Source: Oscillospiraceae bacterium (GTDB taxonomy: Bacteria; Bacillota; Clostridia; Saccharofermentanales; Fastidiosipilaceae). Taken from it: DNA of 64,000 nucleotides. The stretch is from assembly GCA_028704415.1 (NCBI GenBank), contig JAQWFM010000003.1:1-64000 (forward strand), given 5' to 3'. Below are positions 47,870 to 56,801 of this stretch, in pieces (within the stretch, counting starts at the first letter, position 1; every line of letters starts with the position of its first letter). The translations under genes and the position numbers were made by a program. The notes under the pieces were generated by a model, which saw nothing but the letters and a program-made list of their open reading frames with translations, searched no databases and was not told where the DNA came from.

Positions 47870-49234
47870 TTGAGGCCATACGGAAAGGCAGGCAGGATCA
47901 GACACTGCTTAAACCAGGTCGCAGTTTTCATTGGTTTTCTGTTAACAGTGCAGGCCTGGGCACAGCCTGCGGCCAGCATCGCCGCGGCGCAGGCTGTGTC
48001 GTCAGCGAATGCTGCCACATCGCCTCAGGCCCAGGCCGTTGCTGATTACAGTTTTTTAGAACTGGAGCCCGCATCCCAGTCCGTCCTGATCAAGGAAGCA
48101 GAGCACGGCACCACCTTATACGCCCAGCAAGCCTCCCAGCCTGACTATGCCCCGCTGGCTCACCGCATGCTGACCGCGGTGGTGGCGCTGGAGTATCTGG
48201 ACAGTAAAGCCATGCTGACGATCAGCAAAACCGCAGCCCAATATATTGAGGACCGCACCGTTTTTACCACCGGCGGCCGCTATGATCTTTTTTACGTCCT
48301 GCATGCCCTGATACTGGAGGATTCCCAGGCTGCGGCAGTGGCGCTGGCAGAAGAAATCAGCGGCTCTGAAGCTGAATTTGTACAGCTGCTTAACAGCCAC
48401 GCGCGGAGTCTGGGCATGAGTGGGACACAGTTTACCAATGTTACCGGCGTATATGATGAAGCTCAGTACACTACCGCGGAAGATCTGTATCTGCTCTATA
48501 AGTACGCTATGTCGGTAAGCAGCTTTAAAGCCATCTACAATCAGCGAGATCGCACCTATTATTACAGTCTTAACATTAACCATTATTTTGTCAATCACTT
48601 TTCCTACGCCTGGAATTACGCTGATCAGGTCCAGGGCGGCATGATTTCAAAACAGGGGCAGGCCTACAGTGCGGTTTATACTGTCCGCAACTCCGCCCAG
48701 GCCTATACCTATACTGTATTTTTATCCGGCAGTCATGTCACCTCTTCCTTAAGCCAAAACAGTGTTTTGATAACCGATATCATCGCCATTAACCGGCAGC
48801 TCCAGAGTCATTATGAAAAATCCATCCTGGCTTATAAAGGCGACAGCTTTGACCGTGAATATCAGTTAGCCGGCAAAACCGTAGCTTTGGAATTTCAGGA
48901 TACTGTTGCCTATGTCCACCCGGTAGGTGATGACTTCAGGCAGCAAACGGAACTGGTGATGAATGAATCACCGCCCAGTTTTCCTATTCTCACCGATGAA
49001 ACGCTAGGCTATGTCTGGTTTATGCTGGACGATGGCTCGGCTATCCAGGTGCCGGTCGCCTCTTCCACCGAAATTCATTCGCGCAATCAGTTTTTAGATT
49101 GGCTCCTGGTCATTATTGACAGTAATAAAACGTTGATCGGACTGATCCTGATTGTTTTTACAGCCCTGCTGGTACTGCTGAGCAGCCGTTTCAGGCAGCG
49201 CCGGCTGCTCAGGCAATTAAGGCAGCACCGCTAA
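47870..49234 (+). CDS. PBP5/DacA-like secreted, membrane-anchored protein lacking D,D-carboxypeptidase motifs
   Basis: TTG start after AAAGGAG; signal peptide ending QAWAQ; ALAEEISGSEAEFVQLLNSHARSLGMSGTQFTNVTGV typical of the DacA fold; C-terminal TM. Confidence 0.75.
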   Translation: MRPYGKAGRIRHCLNQVAVFIGFLLTVQAWAQPAASIAAAQAVSSANAATSPQAQAVADYSFLELEPASQSVLIKEAEHGTTLYAQQASQPDYAPLAHRMLTAVVALEYLDSKAMLTISKTAAQYIEDRTVFTTGGRYDLFYVLHALILEDSQAAAVALAEEISGSEAEFVQLLNSHARSLGMSGTQFTNVTGVYDEAQYTTAEDLYLLYKYAMSVSSFKAIYNQRDRTYYYSLNINHYFVNHFSYAWNYADQVQGGMISKQGQAYSAVYTVRNSAQAYTYTVFLSGSHVTSSLSQNSVLITDIIAINRQLQSHYEKSILAYKGDSFDREYQLAGKTVALEFQDTVAYVHPVGDDFRQQTELVMNESPPSFPILTDETLGYVWFMLDDGSAIQVPVASSTEIHSRNQFLDWLLVIIDSNKTLIGLILIVFTALLVLLSSRFRQRRLLRQLRQHR

Positions 49235-49255
49235 CCACAGCCCTACGGCCCTGCC

Positions 49256-49903
49256 TTATCCCCGGTCGCCCCGGTGCTGCCTTAAGCGCCGCAGCCAGGG
49301 GTAAGCCTTTTCCAGGACAAAATCATAGACCAGACTAAAAATGATTTCCGCAGGTAAAATAAGATAAGGCCAGCCCGGCAGCGCGGCCCAGCTATTCAAC
49401 AGAGCTGTACCGCTGAGTTTAAGCAGCAGCCAGAACCACAGCCACAGCAGGCCCTGCAACAAAATTAAGGCCGGCAGCCGTGACAGCCAGCCTGACGCTG
49501 GTGCTGCCGCGGATTGATCCGGGGCCTTAGGCTGAACCGTCCGGAAGCGATATCTTGTTTTGCCCAATACACATTTGAGCAGCGGATACGGTCCACCAAT
49601 AATTACAAAAGAGAGTGCGTCCGGCAGTCCCGGGACCAGGAGACTGAAGGCCGACGCGCCCAGATAGACCAGCCCGCCTGCCGCTTTACCCCAGTTCAGG
49701 CAGACAAACCAGATAATCAGGCTCAACAGCAGATTGATAAACAAGTCAGCCGTAGGAAGATACCGGTTTATTAACTGCAACAGCAAAATCAGCGCAAGCG
49801 CGATGCCGCCGCCGGCCACAACTTTAACCTGTCCGGGTCCAGGCTGAGGGTCAGCAGCAGGCACACAAATCCCCTCCCATGCATTCACAACAGGTATCCG
49901 CAA
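49256..49903 (-). CDS. Hypothetical polytopic membrane protein (exact start uncertain)
   Basis: Several hydrophobic segments; downstream of and overlapping the J-domain gene. Confidence 0.5.
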   Translation of the reverse strand: MRIPVVNAWEGICVPAADPQPGPGQVKVVAGGGIALALILLLQLINRYLPTADLFINLLLSLIIWFVCLNWGKAAGGLVYLGASAFSLLVPGLPDALSFVIIGGPYPLLKCVLGKTRYRFRTVQPKAPDQSAAAPASGWLSRLPALILLQGLLWLWFWLLLKLSGTALLNSWAALPGWPYLILPAEIIFSLVYDFVLEKAYPWLRRLRQHRGDRG

Positions 49904-50273
49904 TGCAAAGGCCCGTCAGGGCATCACAGCAGCCGTCTCCGCTGCCATAAGGGCTGTAATAGCCTCTCCCCCAGCCGGAGGGCTGGCTGCCGCTGCCATT
50001 AGATTGATAAGGGCCGTAACTGCTCCGGCCAAACGGATTATCATAACCTGTATGCTGGCCGGACTGATCATAGCTCTGTCGCTTTTGCTCATTGCTCAGG
50101 ATATCATAGGCCTCATTAATTTCCTGCATTTTTTCCTGAGCCAGATTCTTCATATTAGGATCAGTATACTGATCCGGGTGATACTTTTTAACCAGCTGAT
50201 GGTATGCTTTTTTAATGGTTTCCGCATCACTGCCCCGGCTGACACCAAGAACCTGATAAGGATCTTTGTTCAT
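49851..50273 (-). CDS. J-domain protein with cysteine-rich C-terminus
   Basis: MNKDPYQVLGVSRGSDAETIKKAYHQLVKKYHPDQYTD; C-terminal GDGCCDALTGLCIADTCCECMGGDLCACC. Confidence 0.88.
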   Translation of the reverse strand: MNKDPYQVLGVSRGSDAETIKKAYHQLVKKYHPDQYTDPNMKNLAQEKMQEINEAYDILSNEQKRQSYDQSGQHTGYDNPFGRSSYGPYQSNGSGSQPSGWGRGYYSPYGSGDGCCDALTGLCIADTCCECMGGDLCACC

Positions 50274-50373
50274 ACTGTCTCGTGCTCCTGTCTGTCTGGC
50301 TCCCGGCCGAACATTCATTATTATATCACGTGATTTTGCTCTTTTAGTCTAGTACGGTCAGGTTAAACGAAGC

Positions 50374-51435
50374 TTAAAGCTTATTGAGCGGCCGGCCGGC
50401 GGCAATTTGTCTGGCCACCGCGGGCAAACCCTGGGTCAGGATATTGCCAACCAGAGGCTGCAGCCGCTGATACGGTAAAAGCTCCAGAGCCTGCGCGCAA
50501 TCTGCCTGCTGGGTAAATAAAAGATAATCTGCCTTAACCCGGTAGAGCATCCAGGCACTGGCCTGGCTCAGATCCAGCTGCGCCGTCTCCGGATAGTTAG
50601 CCTGTGACTGCGCCCAGGCGTCTGCAGTCACAGGCAGGACAGCTGCCCGTAATAAAGCGTTATAGCGTCCGGCTGTTTGATCCGCCTGCCAGTCGGCCAA
50701 AGCGTCTGCATAGTAAACCCAGCGGCCCAGCGCGGTCATGCCCGTCCGGACCGCGGCCTGCTGGCCGGTGGTTAAGCCCGTCACCCCAGCCGTCTGCAGT
50801 CCCAGCAGCATCAGCTCCGCCAGTAAATTACCAAAGGCTGTCGCGGCCGGGTCAGCTCCGGCAAAGGCGCGGCAACTGACAGTCATGCTATCCGTCAGGC
50901 CGGACGCAGCTTCATCCGCCTGATTAAATACTGTACCGGCTAAAACCGGGTCAATGCTGCCGGCGCTGGCCGGGTTCTGCTGCAGCTCAGCGGCATTCAG
51001 CTCAGACAGGTGCTGCCGGATAAGCTTCCAGGCCAGCGGGTAGGCGCGCCGGGCCCTGGCGGCCGCGCTTTGCCAGATCAGCTTCAGGCCTTGATTGAGC
51101 ACACGTTTTTCACCATCCTGAATATTATCCTGCAGTTTACCTTCAGCCAGCAAAACTGAGACCGCCGCGCTGTAATCCAGTGCAGGATCCGGCTGTACAG
51201 CCGGCCGTTTTTGGCGTGGGTGAATCAGGCAGCTGACCTGCGCCCAGTCAGGCGGATCCGGCTGCAAAGCGTGCAGGTAAATGGCCATAAAGGTCAGGTC
51301 ATAGCTCAGGCTCAGGCGCGGCAGCTGGCCGTAATGATTCCGGATAGCCTGACACAAGCCGCAATAGTAACCGCGGTAGATATTGAACTCGCGGATCTTC
51401 AATTCTTCTTTAAGGGGGCGGACATTTCCGTACAT
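50374..51435 (-). CDS. DUF5685 family protein
   Basis: MYGNVRPLKEELKIREFNIYRGYYCGLCQAIRNHYGQLPRLSLSYDLTFMAIYL. Confidence 0.8.
   Translation of the reverse strand: MYGNVRPLKEELKIREFNIYRGYYCGLCQAIRNHYGQLPRLSLSYDLTFMAIYLHALQPDPPDWAQVSCLIHPRQKRPAVQPDPALDYSAAVSVLLAEGKLQDNIQDGEKRVLNQGLKLIWQSAAARARRAYPLAWKLIRQHLSELNAAELQQNPASAGSIDPVLAGTVFNQADEAASGLTDSMTVSCRAFAGADPAATAFGNLLAELMLLGLQTAGVTGLTTGQQAAVRTGMTALGRWVYYADALADWQADQTAGRYNALLRAAVLPVTADAWAQSQANYPETAQLDLSQASAWMLYRVKADYLLFTQQADCAQALELLPYQRLQPLVGNILTQGLPAVARQIAAGRPLNKL
50600..50635. repeat. Perfect 12-bp inverted repeat inside the DUF5685 CDS
   Basis: GCCTGTGACTGC-N12-GCAGTCACAGGC. Confidence 0.88.
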
Positions 51436-51549
51436 TAAAAACCTCAGTCATATTAACTGTTACAGCCGCTCCGGCACCGTCTGAGCAGTTGTAAGGGCGC
51501 TGGTAAAACGTTATTATAACATGATGAAAATAAAGACGAGGAGTTAGGT

Positions 51550-53028
51550 ATGATGGATTTGGTAGTCCGCACCCGCTTTGCGCCCAGCCCGACCGGGTTT
51601 ATGCATATCGGCAATCTGCGCACAGCTTTATATGAGTATCTGGTGGCCCGCTCGATGCATGGTCGCTTTATTCTGCGTATTGAGGACACAGATCAGGAGC
51701 GTCTGGTTCCGGGCGCGGTTGATCTGATTTATCAGACCCTGGAAGCCTGCGGCATCAACCATGATGAGGGTCCTGATATAGGCGGGCCTTACGGTCCATA
51801 TATCCAAAGCGAACGTAAAGCGGTTTATCAGGATATAGCGCTGCAGCTGGTCAGTGAGGGGAAAGCTTATCGCTGTTTTTGTACTGAGGAGCGCCTGGCC
51901 AGCTTAAAAGCTGAAGGGGAGAAATCTCACCGCTTTGGAGGCTATGACCGGCATTGCCGCCATCTTTCGCAAGCTGAAATTGAAAGTAAACTCTCCCAGG
52001 GACAGCCTTATGTCATTCGTCAGAAGATGCCCCTGACAGGCCATACGTCGTTTGATGATGAGGTATTTGGTCATATTGAGGTACCTAATGAAGAACTGGA
52101 GGATCAGATTCTGCTGAAATCAGACGGGTACCCGACCTATAACTTTGCCAATGTGGTGGATGACCACGCCATGGCGATCACGCATGTGGTTCGCGGCTCG
52201 GAATATCTTTCTTCCACCCCCAAATACAATTTACTGTATCAGGCCCTGGGTTATCCTATCCCCACCTATATTCATCTGCCATTAATCCTGGGTGAGGATG
52301 GGCAAAAGCTCTCCAAGCGCCATGGCGCCACCAGTTTTGCGGATCTGGTCCAGGAAGGGTTTCTGCCAGAGGCCATTATTAACTATATTGCCTTGCTGGG
52401 CTGGGCCCCCAAAGATAACCGGGAAGTATTTTCTTTAGCCGAGCTCACCCAGGTGTTTGATGTGGCAGGTATTAGTAAATCTCCGGCTGTATTTGATTAC
52501 AATAAGTTGAAATGGTTTAATCAGGAATATATTCGCCGGATGCCGCTGGCGCAGCTGACCCAAAGCTGCCATCCCTATTTTGCCAGGTCACTGAATGGCC
52601 TGCCAACCGATGAGCCTTACCTGGCCGCTTTGCTCCAGCCACGCCTGGAAACCTTTACGGAGATTCCGGAAAAGATAAAGTTTCTGGGACACTATGAGCA
52701 GGATTTTGAGTTAACGCTGTTTGAACACAAAAAGATGAAGACTAATCTGGCGCTGTCTTTGCAAATGCTGGATACCGTTTTACCGGAGCTGGCTGCCCTG
52801 CAGCCCTGGGATGAAGCTAATCTGCACCAATACCTGATGGAGCGGGCGGCAAGCCTGGGCGTAAAAAACGGCCAGCTGATGTGGCCGGTCAGGATAGCCG
52901 CCTCAGGTCAGGCCGTTACCCCGGGAGGCGCGGTGGAAGTGCTGTATCTCTTGGGGCAGCCTGAAGCCCTCAGACGTATGACCCTGGCCCGGGACCGGCT
53001 AAAGCAGGCATTGGGGACGCAGGCTTAA
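51550..53028 (+). CDS. gltX: Glutamyl-tRNA synthetase
   Basis: VRTRFAPSPTGFMHIGNLRTALY, GQKLSKRHGATSF. Confidence 0.96.
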   Translation: MMDLVVRTRFAPSPTGFMHIGNLRTALYEYLVARSMHGRFILRIEDTDQERLVPGAVDLIYQTLEACGINHDEGPDIGGPYGPYIQSERKAVYQDIALQLVSEGKAYRCFCTEERLASLKAEGEKSHRFGGYDRHCRHLSQAEIESKLSQGQPYVIRQKMPLTGHTSFDDEVFGHIEVPNEELEDQILLKSDGYPTYNFANVVDDHAMAITHVVRGSEYLSSTPKYNLLYQALGYPIPTYIHLPLILGEDGQKLSKRHGATSFADLVQEGFLPEAIINYIALLGWAPKDNREVFSLAELTQVFDVAGISKSPAVFDYNKLKWFNQEYIRRMPLAQLTQSCHPYFARSLNGLPTDEPYLAALLQPRLETFTEIPEKIKFLGHYEQDFELTLFEHKKMKTNLALSLQMLDTVLPELAALQPWDEANLHQYLMERAASLGVKNGQLMWPVRIAASGQAVTPGGAVEVLYLLGQPEALRRMTLARDRLKQALGTQA

Positions 53029-53062
53029 ACTACGGCAAAAAATTTATGGAGGAACTGCAGTT

Positions 53063-54814
53063 ATGACTGATGACAATACGAACCTAACCGCGGCGGCTGG
53101 CGCCAGCCAGGATCCGGACTGTGGCTGTGCCAATCTGTCCACAGAACGCCCACACCATTTTATTCAGCAGGCCATTGAGGATGACTTGAAACCCGGTCAT
53201 CGCGCCTATGGCCAGACGATTCATACTCGGTTTCCACCGGAGCCAAACGGATATTTGCATATAGGTCACGCCAAAGCTATCTGCATCAACTTTACCATGG
53301 CGCAGATAAATCATGGTCTTTGCAATCTGCGGATGGATGACACCAATCCGGCCAAAGAAGACACAGAATACGTGGATGCCATTAAGGAAGATATCCACTG
53401 GCTGGGTTTTGACTGGGCCGACCGTTTTTATTACGCTTCCGACTATTTTCCGGTCATGTATGAATGCGCGGAGGACCTGATCCGGCAAGGTCTGGCCTAT
53501 GTTTGTGATTTATCCGCTGAAGAAATCCGGCAAACGCGCGGGACCCTGACTCAACCCGGTGTGCCCAGTCCTTACCGGGACCGGAGCCCGGAAGAAAATC
53601 TGGACTTATTTCACCGTATGCGGGAGGGAGCGTTTGCGGATGGCAGTCATACACTGAGAGCCAGGATTGATATGGCTTCCGGTAACATCAATCTGCGGGA
53701 TCCGGTCCTGTACCGGATTTCGCATCTGCCGCATCACCGCACCGGTACCACCTGGTGTATTTATCCCATGTATGATTTTGCCCATCCCATTGAAGATGCC
53801 ATCGAAGGCATCACCCACTCTTTATGCAGCATTGAATTTGAGGATCACCGCCCGTTATATGACTGGGTGGTGGAACACTGTCCGTTACCCTCTAAGCCCC
53901 GGCAAATTGAATTTGCCAGATTAGGCATGAACTATACGATGATGAGCAAGCGCAAATTGCGCGCTTTGGTTGAGCAAGGTATTGTCAGCGGCTGGGATGA
54001 TCCGCGTATGCCAACCTTGCGGGGGCTGCGCCGCCGCGGTTATACGCCACTGGCGGTCCGTAATTTTTGTGCCCGTATCGGGGTGTCTAAAGTACCCAAC
54101 GTGGTGGATTATGCCTTTCTGGAGCATTGCCTGCGGGAGGACCTCAACCAATCCGCCCGCCGCGTCATGGCCGTGCTGGATCCGGTCCGGCTGACCTTAA
54201 CCAATTACCCTGAAGAAGCACATGAGACCTTTTCTGTAGAAAATAATCCGGAGCGGCCGGAGGACGGCCGCCGCACTGTCACCTTCAGCAAACAGCTCTG
54301 GATTGAACGGACCGACTTTATGGAAGAGCCCTTCCGTAAATATTTCAGGCTCTATCCGGGTAACGAAGTCAGGCTCAAGGAGGCCTACATCATAAAATGC
54401 ACCGGCTGCCGCAAGGATGAGAACGGAAACGTGACTGAAGTACTGGCCACCTATGATCCGGCCAGTCGCGGCGGTAACGCGGCGGATGGCCACCGGGTAA
54501 AGGGTACCATTCATTGGGTTGACCAGGCCAATTGCCTGCAGGCTGAGGTCCGGTTATATGACAAACTATTCCTGAGTGAGGACCCTGACGCGGATGGCCG
54601 CCCCTATGAAGCGATCATCAACCCGGATTCGCTTAAAGTCTGCCGGGAGGCTAAACTTGAAGCCGGACTGGCTCAGGCCCAAATTGGTGAGGCTTATCAG
54701 TTCATGCGCAATGGCTATTTCACGCTGGATAACCGGGACAGCCGGCCAGACCATTTAATCTTTAACCGTTCGGTTTCTCTAAAAGACAGTTTTAAGCTGC
54801 CTGGCGCCAACTAA
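53063..54814 (+). CDS. glnS: Glutaminyl-tRNA synthetase
   Basis: HTRFPPEPNGYLHIGHAKAICINF, NYTMMSKRKLRALVEQGIVSGWDDPRMPTLRGLRRRGYTP. Confidence 0.96.
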   Translation: MTDDNTNLTAAAGASQDPDCGCANLSTERPHHFIQQAIEDDLKPGHRAYGQTIHTRFPPEPNGYLHIGHAKAICINFTMAQINHGLCNLRMDDTNPAKEDTEYVDAIKEDIHWLGFDWADRFYYASDYFPVMYECAEDLIRQGLAYVCDLSAEEIRQTRGTLTQPGVPSPYRDRSPEENLDLFHRMREGAFADGSHTLRARIDMASGNINLRDPVLYRISHLPHHRTGTTWCIYPMYDFAHPIEDAIEGITHSLCSIEFEDHRPLYDWVVEHCPLPSKPRQIEFARLGMNYTMMSKRKLRALVEQGIVSGWDDPRMPTLRGLRRRGYTPLAVRNFCARIGVSKVPNVVDYAFLEHCLREDLNQSARRVMAVLDPVRLTLTNYPEEAHETFSVENNPERPEDGRRTVTFSKQLWIERTDFMEEPFRKYFRLYPGNEVRLKEAYIIKCTGCRKDENGNVTEVLATYDPASRGGNAADGHRVKGTIHWVDQANCLQAEVRLYDKLFLSEDPDADGRPYEAIINPDSLKVCREAKLEAGLAQAQIGEAYQFMRNGYFTLDNRDSRPDHLIFNRSVSLKDSFKLPGAN

Positions 54815-54887
54815 ACGGCCCGCACAGCCCGGCAGGCACAGTCCGGAACACCAGCCCTAAACTTAATCACGCCCTGCGCTTATCCTT

Positions 54888-54920
54888 AAGGAGTTGCTTC
54901 AATAAAGCGGCTCCTTTTTT
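54888..54920 (+). terminator. Intrinsic terminator downstream of glnS
   Basis: AAGGAGTTGCTT-CAAT-AAAGCGGCTCCTTTTTT; GU-containing stem plus T-tract. Confidence 0.8.
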
Positions 54921-54998
54921 GGAGGCTATTGGGGAGGTAAGCCCGGCTATCCGGTCCGGCAAGTTTCACTCACCCGGCCCTGGCAGCAGCAAGGCTGC

Positions 54999-56801
54999 TT
55001 AAGCTTCACGACCGGCAAACTGACTGTTATATAATTTATAATATAGACCTTTTTGCTGCAGCAAGGTGTCATGGGTCCCCTGCTCCACAATGCTCCCCTG
55101 ATTCATGACCAGAATCAAAGAAGCGTGGCGAATCGTCGAGAGGCGATGAGCAATTATGAACGAGGTTCTCCCCTCCATCAGGCGTAAAAAGGCCTGCTGG
55201 ACTAATAATTCTGTCCTGGTATCGATATTGGACGTCGCTTCATCCAAAATCAGTAATCTGGGATTCAGCAGCATAACCCGGGCTATGGTCAGCAGTTGTT
55301 TTTCACCCTGGGACAGATTGCTGCCTGCTTCTCTCAGGACCGTGTCATAGCCCTGCGGCAGGCGTCGGATAAACTCATCCGCACAAGCGGCTTTAGCTGC
55401 CGCAATGATCGCTGATTCACCGGCGTCCGGCCAGCCATAAGCCAGGTTATCCCTCACGGAACCCGCAAACAGCCAGCTGTCCTGCAAGACCATCCCGATA
55501 CTCCGGCGCAGACTTGAGCGCGTAACCGCCGTTATATTTTGCTGGTCAATAAAGATCTGGCCACCGGAAGGGTCGTAAAAACGCATTAATAAGTTAACCA
55601 GCGTTGTCTTTCCAGCGCCGGTTGGCCCCACAATGGCCACGCTGGCGTCAGGACGAATATCCAGATTCAGATCTGTAATCAGCTGCCGATCCGGGCGGTA
55701 GGAAAAGCTGACCCCGGCAAAGCGGACGGCGCCGGCCGTCACCTTAAGGTCCGGCAGAGAGGCATCGGCAGACTCTTCCGGCTGATCCAGCAGGGCAAAG
55801 ACGCGCCGGGCGCCAGCCAGGCTGTTTTGCAGCTGGGTGGTGACCGCAGATAACTCATTAACCGGTTTAGCAAACTGTAAGGTATAGTTAAGCAGCTGCG
55901 ACACCTGGCCGATACTGAGCCGCCCCGCCAGCGCGCTTAAGGTTGCCGCTAAGCCCACCGCTACATAGGCGATATTATTAACAAAGCGGGTTCCCGGATT
56001 AGTCAGCGAACTGAAAAACTGAGCTTTCTGGCCAACGACATAAAGCTCCTCGTTCAGTCTGCGGAAAGCCTGACGGCTGATTTCCTCCTGATTAAAGGCC
56101 CGGAGCAGATCTGCCTGTTCCACCCGTTCGTCCACATAACTGTTAAGTCGTCCGGCTAAATTGGCCTGTTCCATAAACATATGGTGCGAATTAGAAGCAA
56201 TAAACCGCGTTACCAGGAAATTGAAGGGCATGATCGCCAGCATTAAAACAGTTATCCAGGGCGAAGCCGCAAACATCATAAGCAAGGAACCCGCCAGCAG
56301 GATCAGGCTTGAAAACAACTGGTTGAACAGTAAATTCAGACCGTCGTTTACCGCATCGAGATCAGTCGTCAATCTGGAGAGCAAGTCACCCTTTCCCTTC
56401 TGGTCCAGGAAACTGAGCGGCAGCCGGGTCAGCCGGTCAAAACTGGCTTTACGCAGGCCGGTCGCTACCTGATTGGACAGGCGGACTGAACAGGCCGTCA
56501 TCAGCCACTGAAACAGTGCCGAGCTCAGATAAGTTAAAGCCAACGGTAAAATCAGGCTGGCCAGCGATTGCCAGCGCACCAGCCCCTTACCCAGCAGGGT
56601 GTCAATGGCCTTGCCCAGCAGCCAGGGCGCCAGCAGCGCGCTGAGGCTGTAAATAATGCCGGTTATGGCCACCGCCAAAAGCCAGCCGGGCTGCTGTAAA
56701 ATATAGGGTAGCAACCGCTGCCAGACGGGCCGCTGGTCAGCAGACTGCAACTGATTTTGATCCTGGGTGTCGTCTGTTTTGAAACCTTTATGAAGCATCA
56801 T
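54999..56801 (-). CDS. ABC exporter, TMD-NBD half transporter (canonical NBD)
   Basis: AIVGPTGAGKTTLVNLL, LSQGEKQLLTIARVMLLNPRLLILDEATSNID. Confidence 0.93.
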   Translation of the reverse strand: MMLHKGFKTDDTQDQNQLQSADQRPVWQRLLPYILQQPGWLLAVAITGIIYSLSALLAPWLLGKAIDTLLGKGLVRWQSLASLILPLALTYLSSALFQWLMTACSVRLSNQVATGLRKASFDRLTRLPLSFLDQKGKGDLLSRLTTDLDAVNDGLNLLFNQLFSSLILLAGSLLMMFAASPWITVLMLAIMPFNFLVTRFIASNSHHMFMEQANLAGRLNSYVDERVEQADLLRAFNQEEISRQAFRRLNEELYVVGQKAQFFSSLTNPGTRFVNNIAYVAVGLAATLSALAGRLSIGQVSQLLNYTLQFAKPVNELSAVTTQLQNSLAGARRVFALLDQPEESADASLPDLKVTAGAVRFAGVSFSYRPDRQLITDLNLDIRPDASVAIVGPTGAGKTTLVNLLMRFYDPSGGQIFIDQQNITAVTRSSLRRSIGMVLQDSWLFAGSVRDNLAYGWPDAGESAIIAAAKAACADEFIRRLPQGYDTVLREAGSNLSQGEKQLLTIARVMLLNPRLLILDEATSNIDTRTELLVQQAFLRLMEGRTSFIIAHRLSTIRHASLILVMNQGSIVEQGTHDTLLQQKGLYYKLYNSQFAGREA

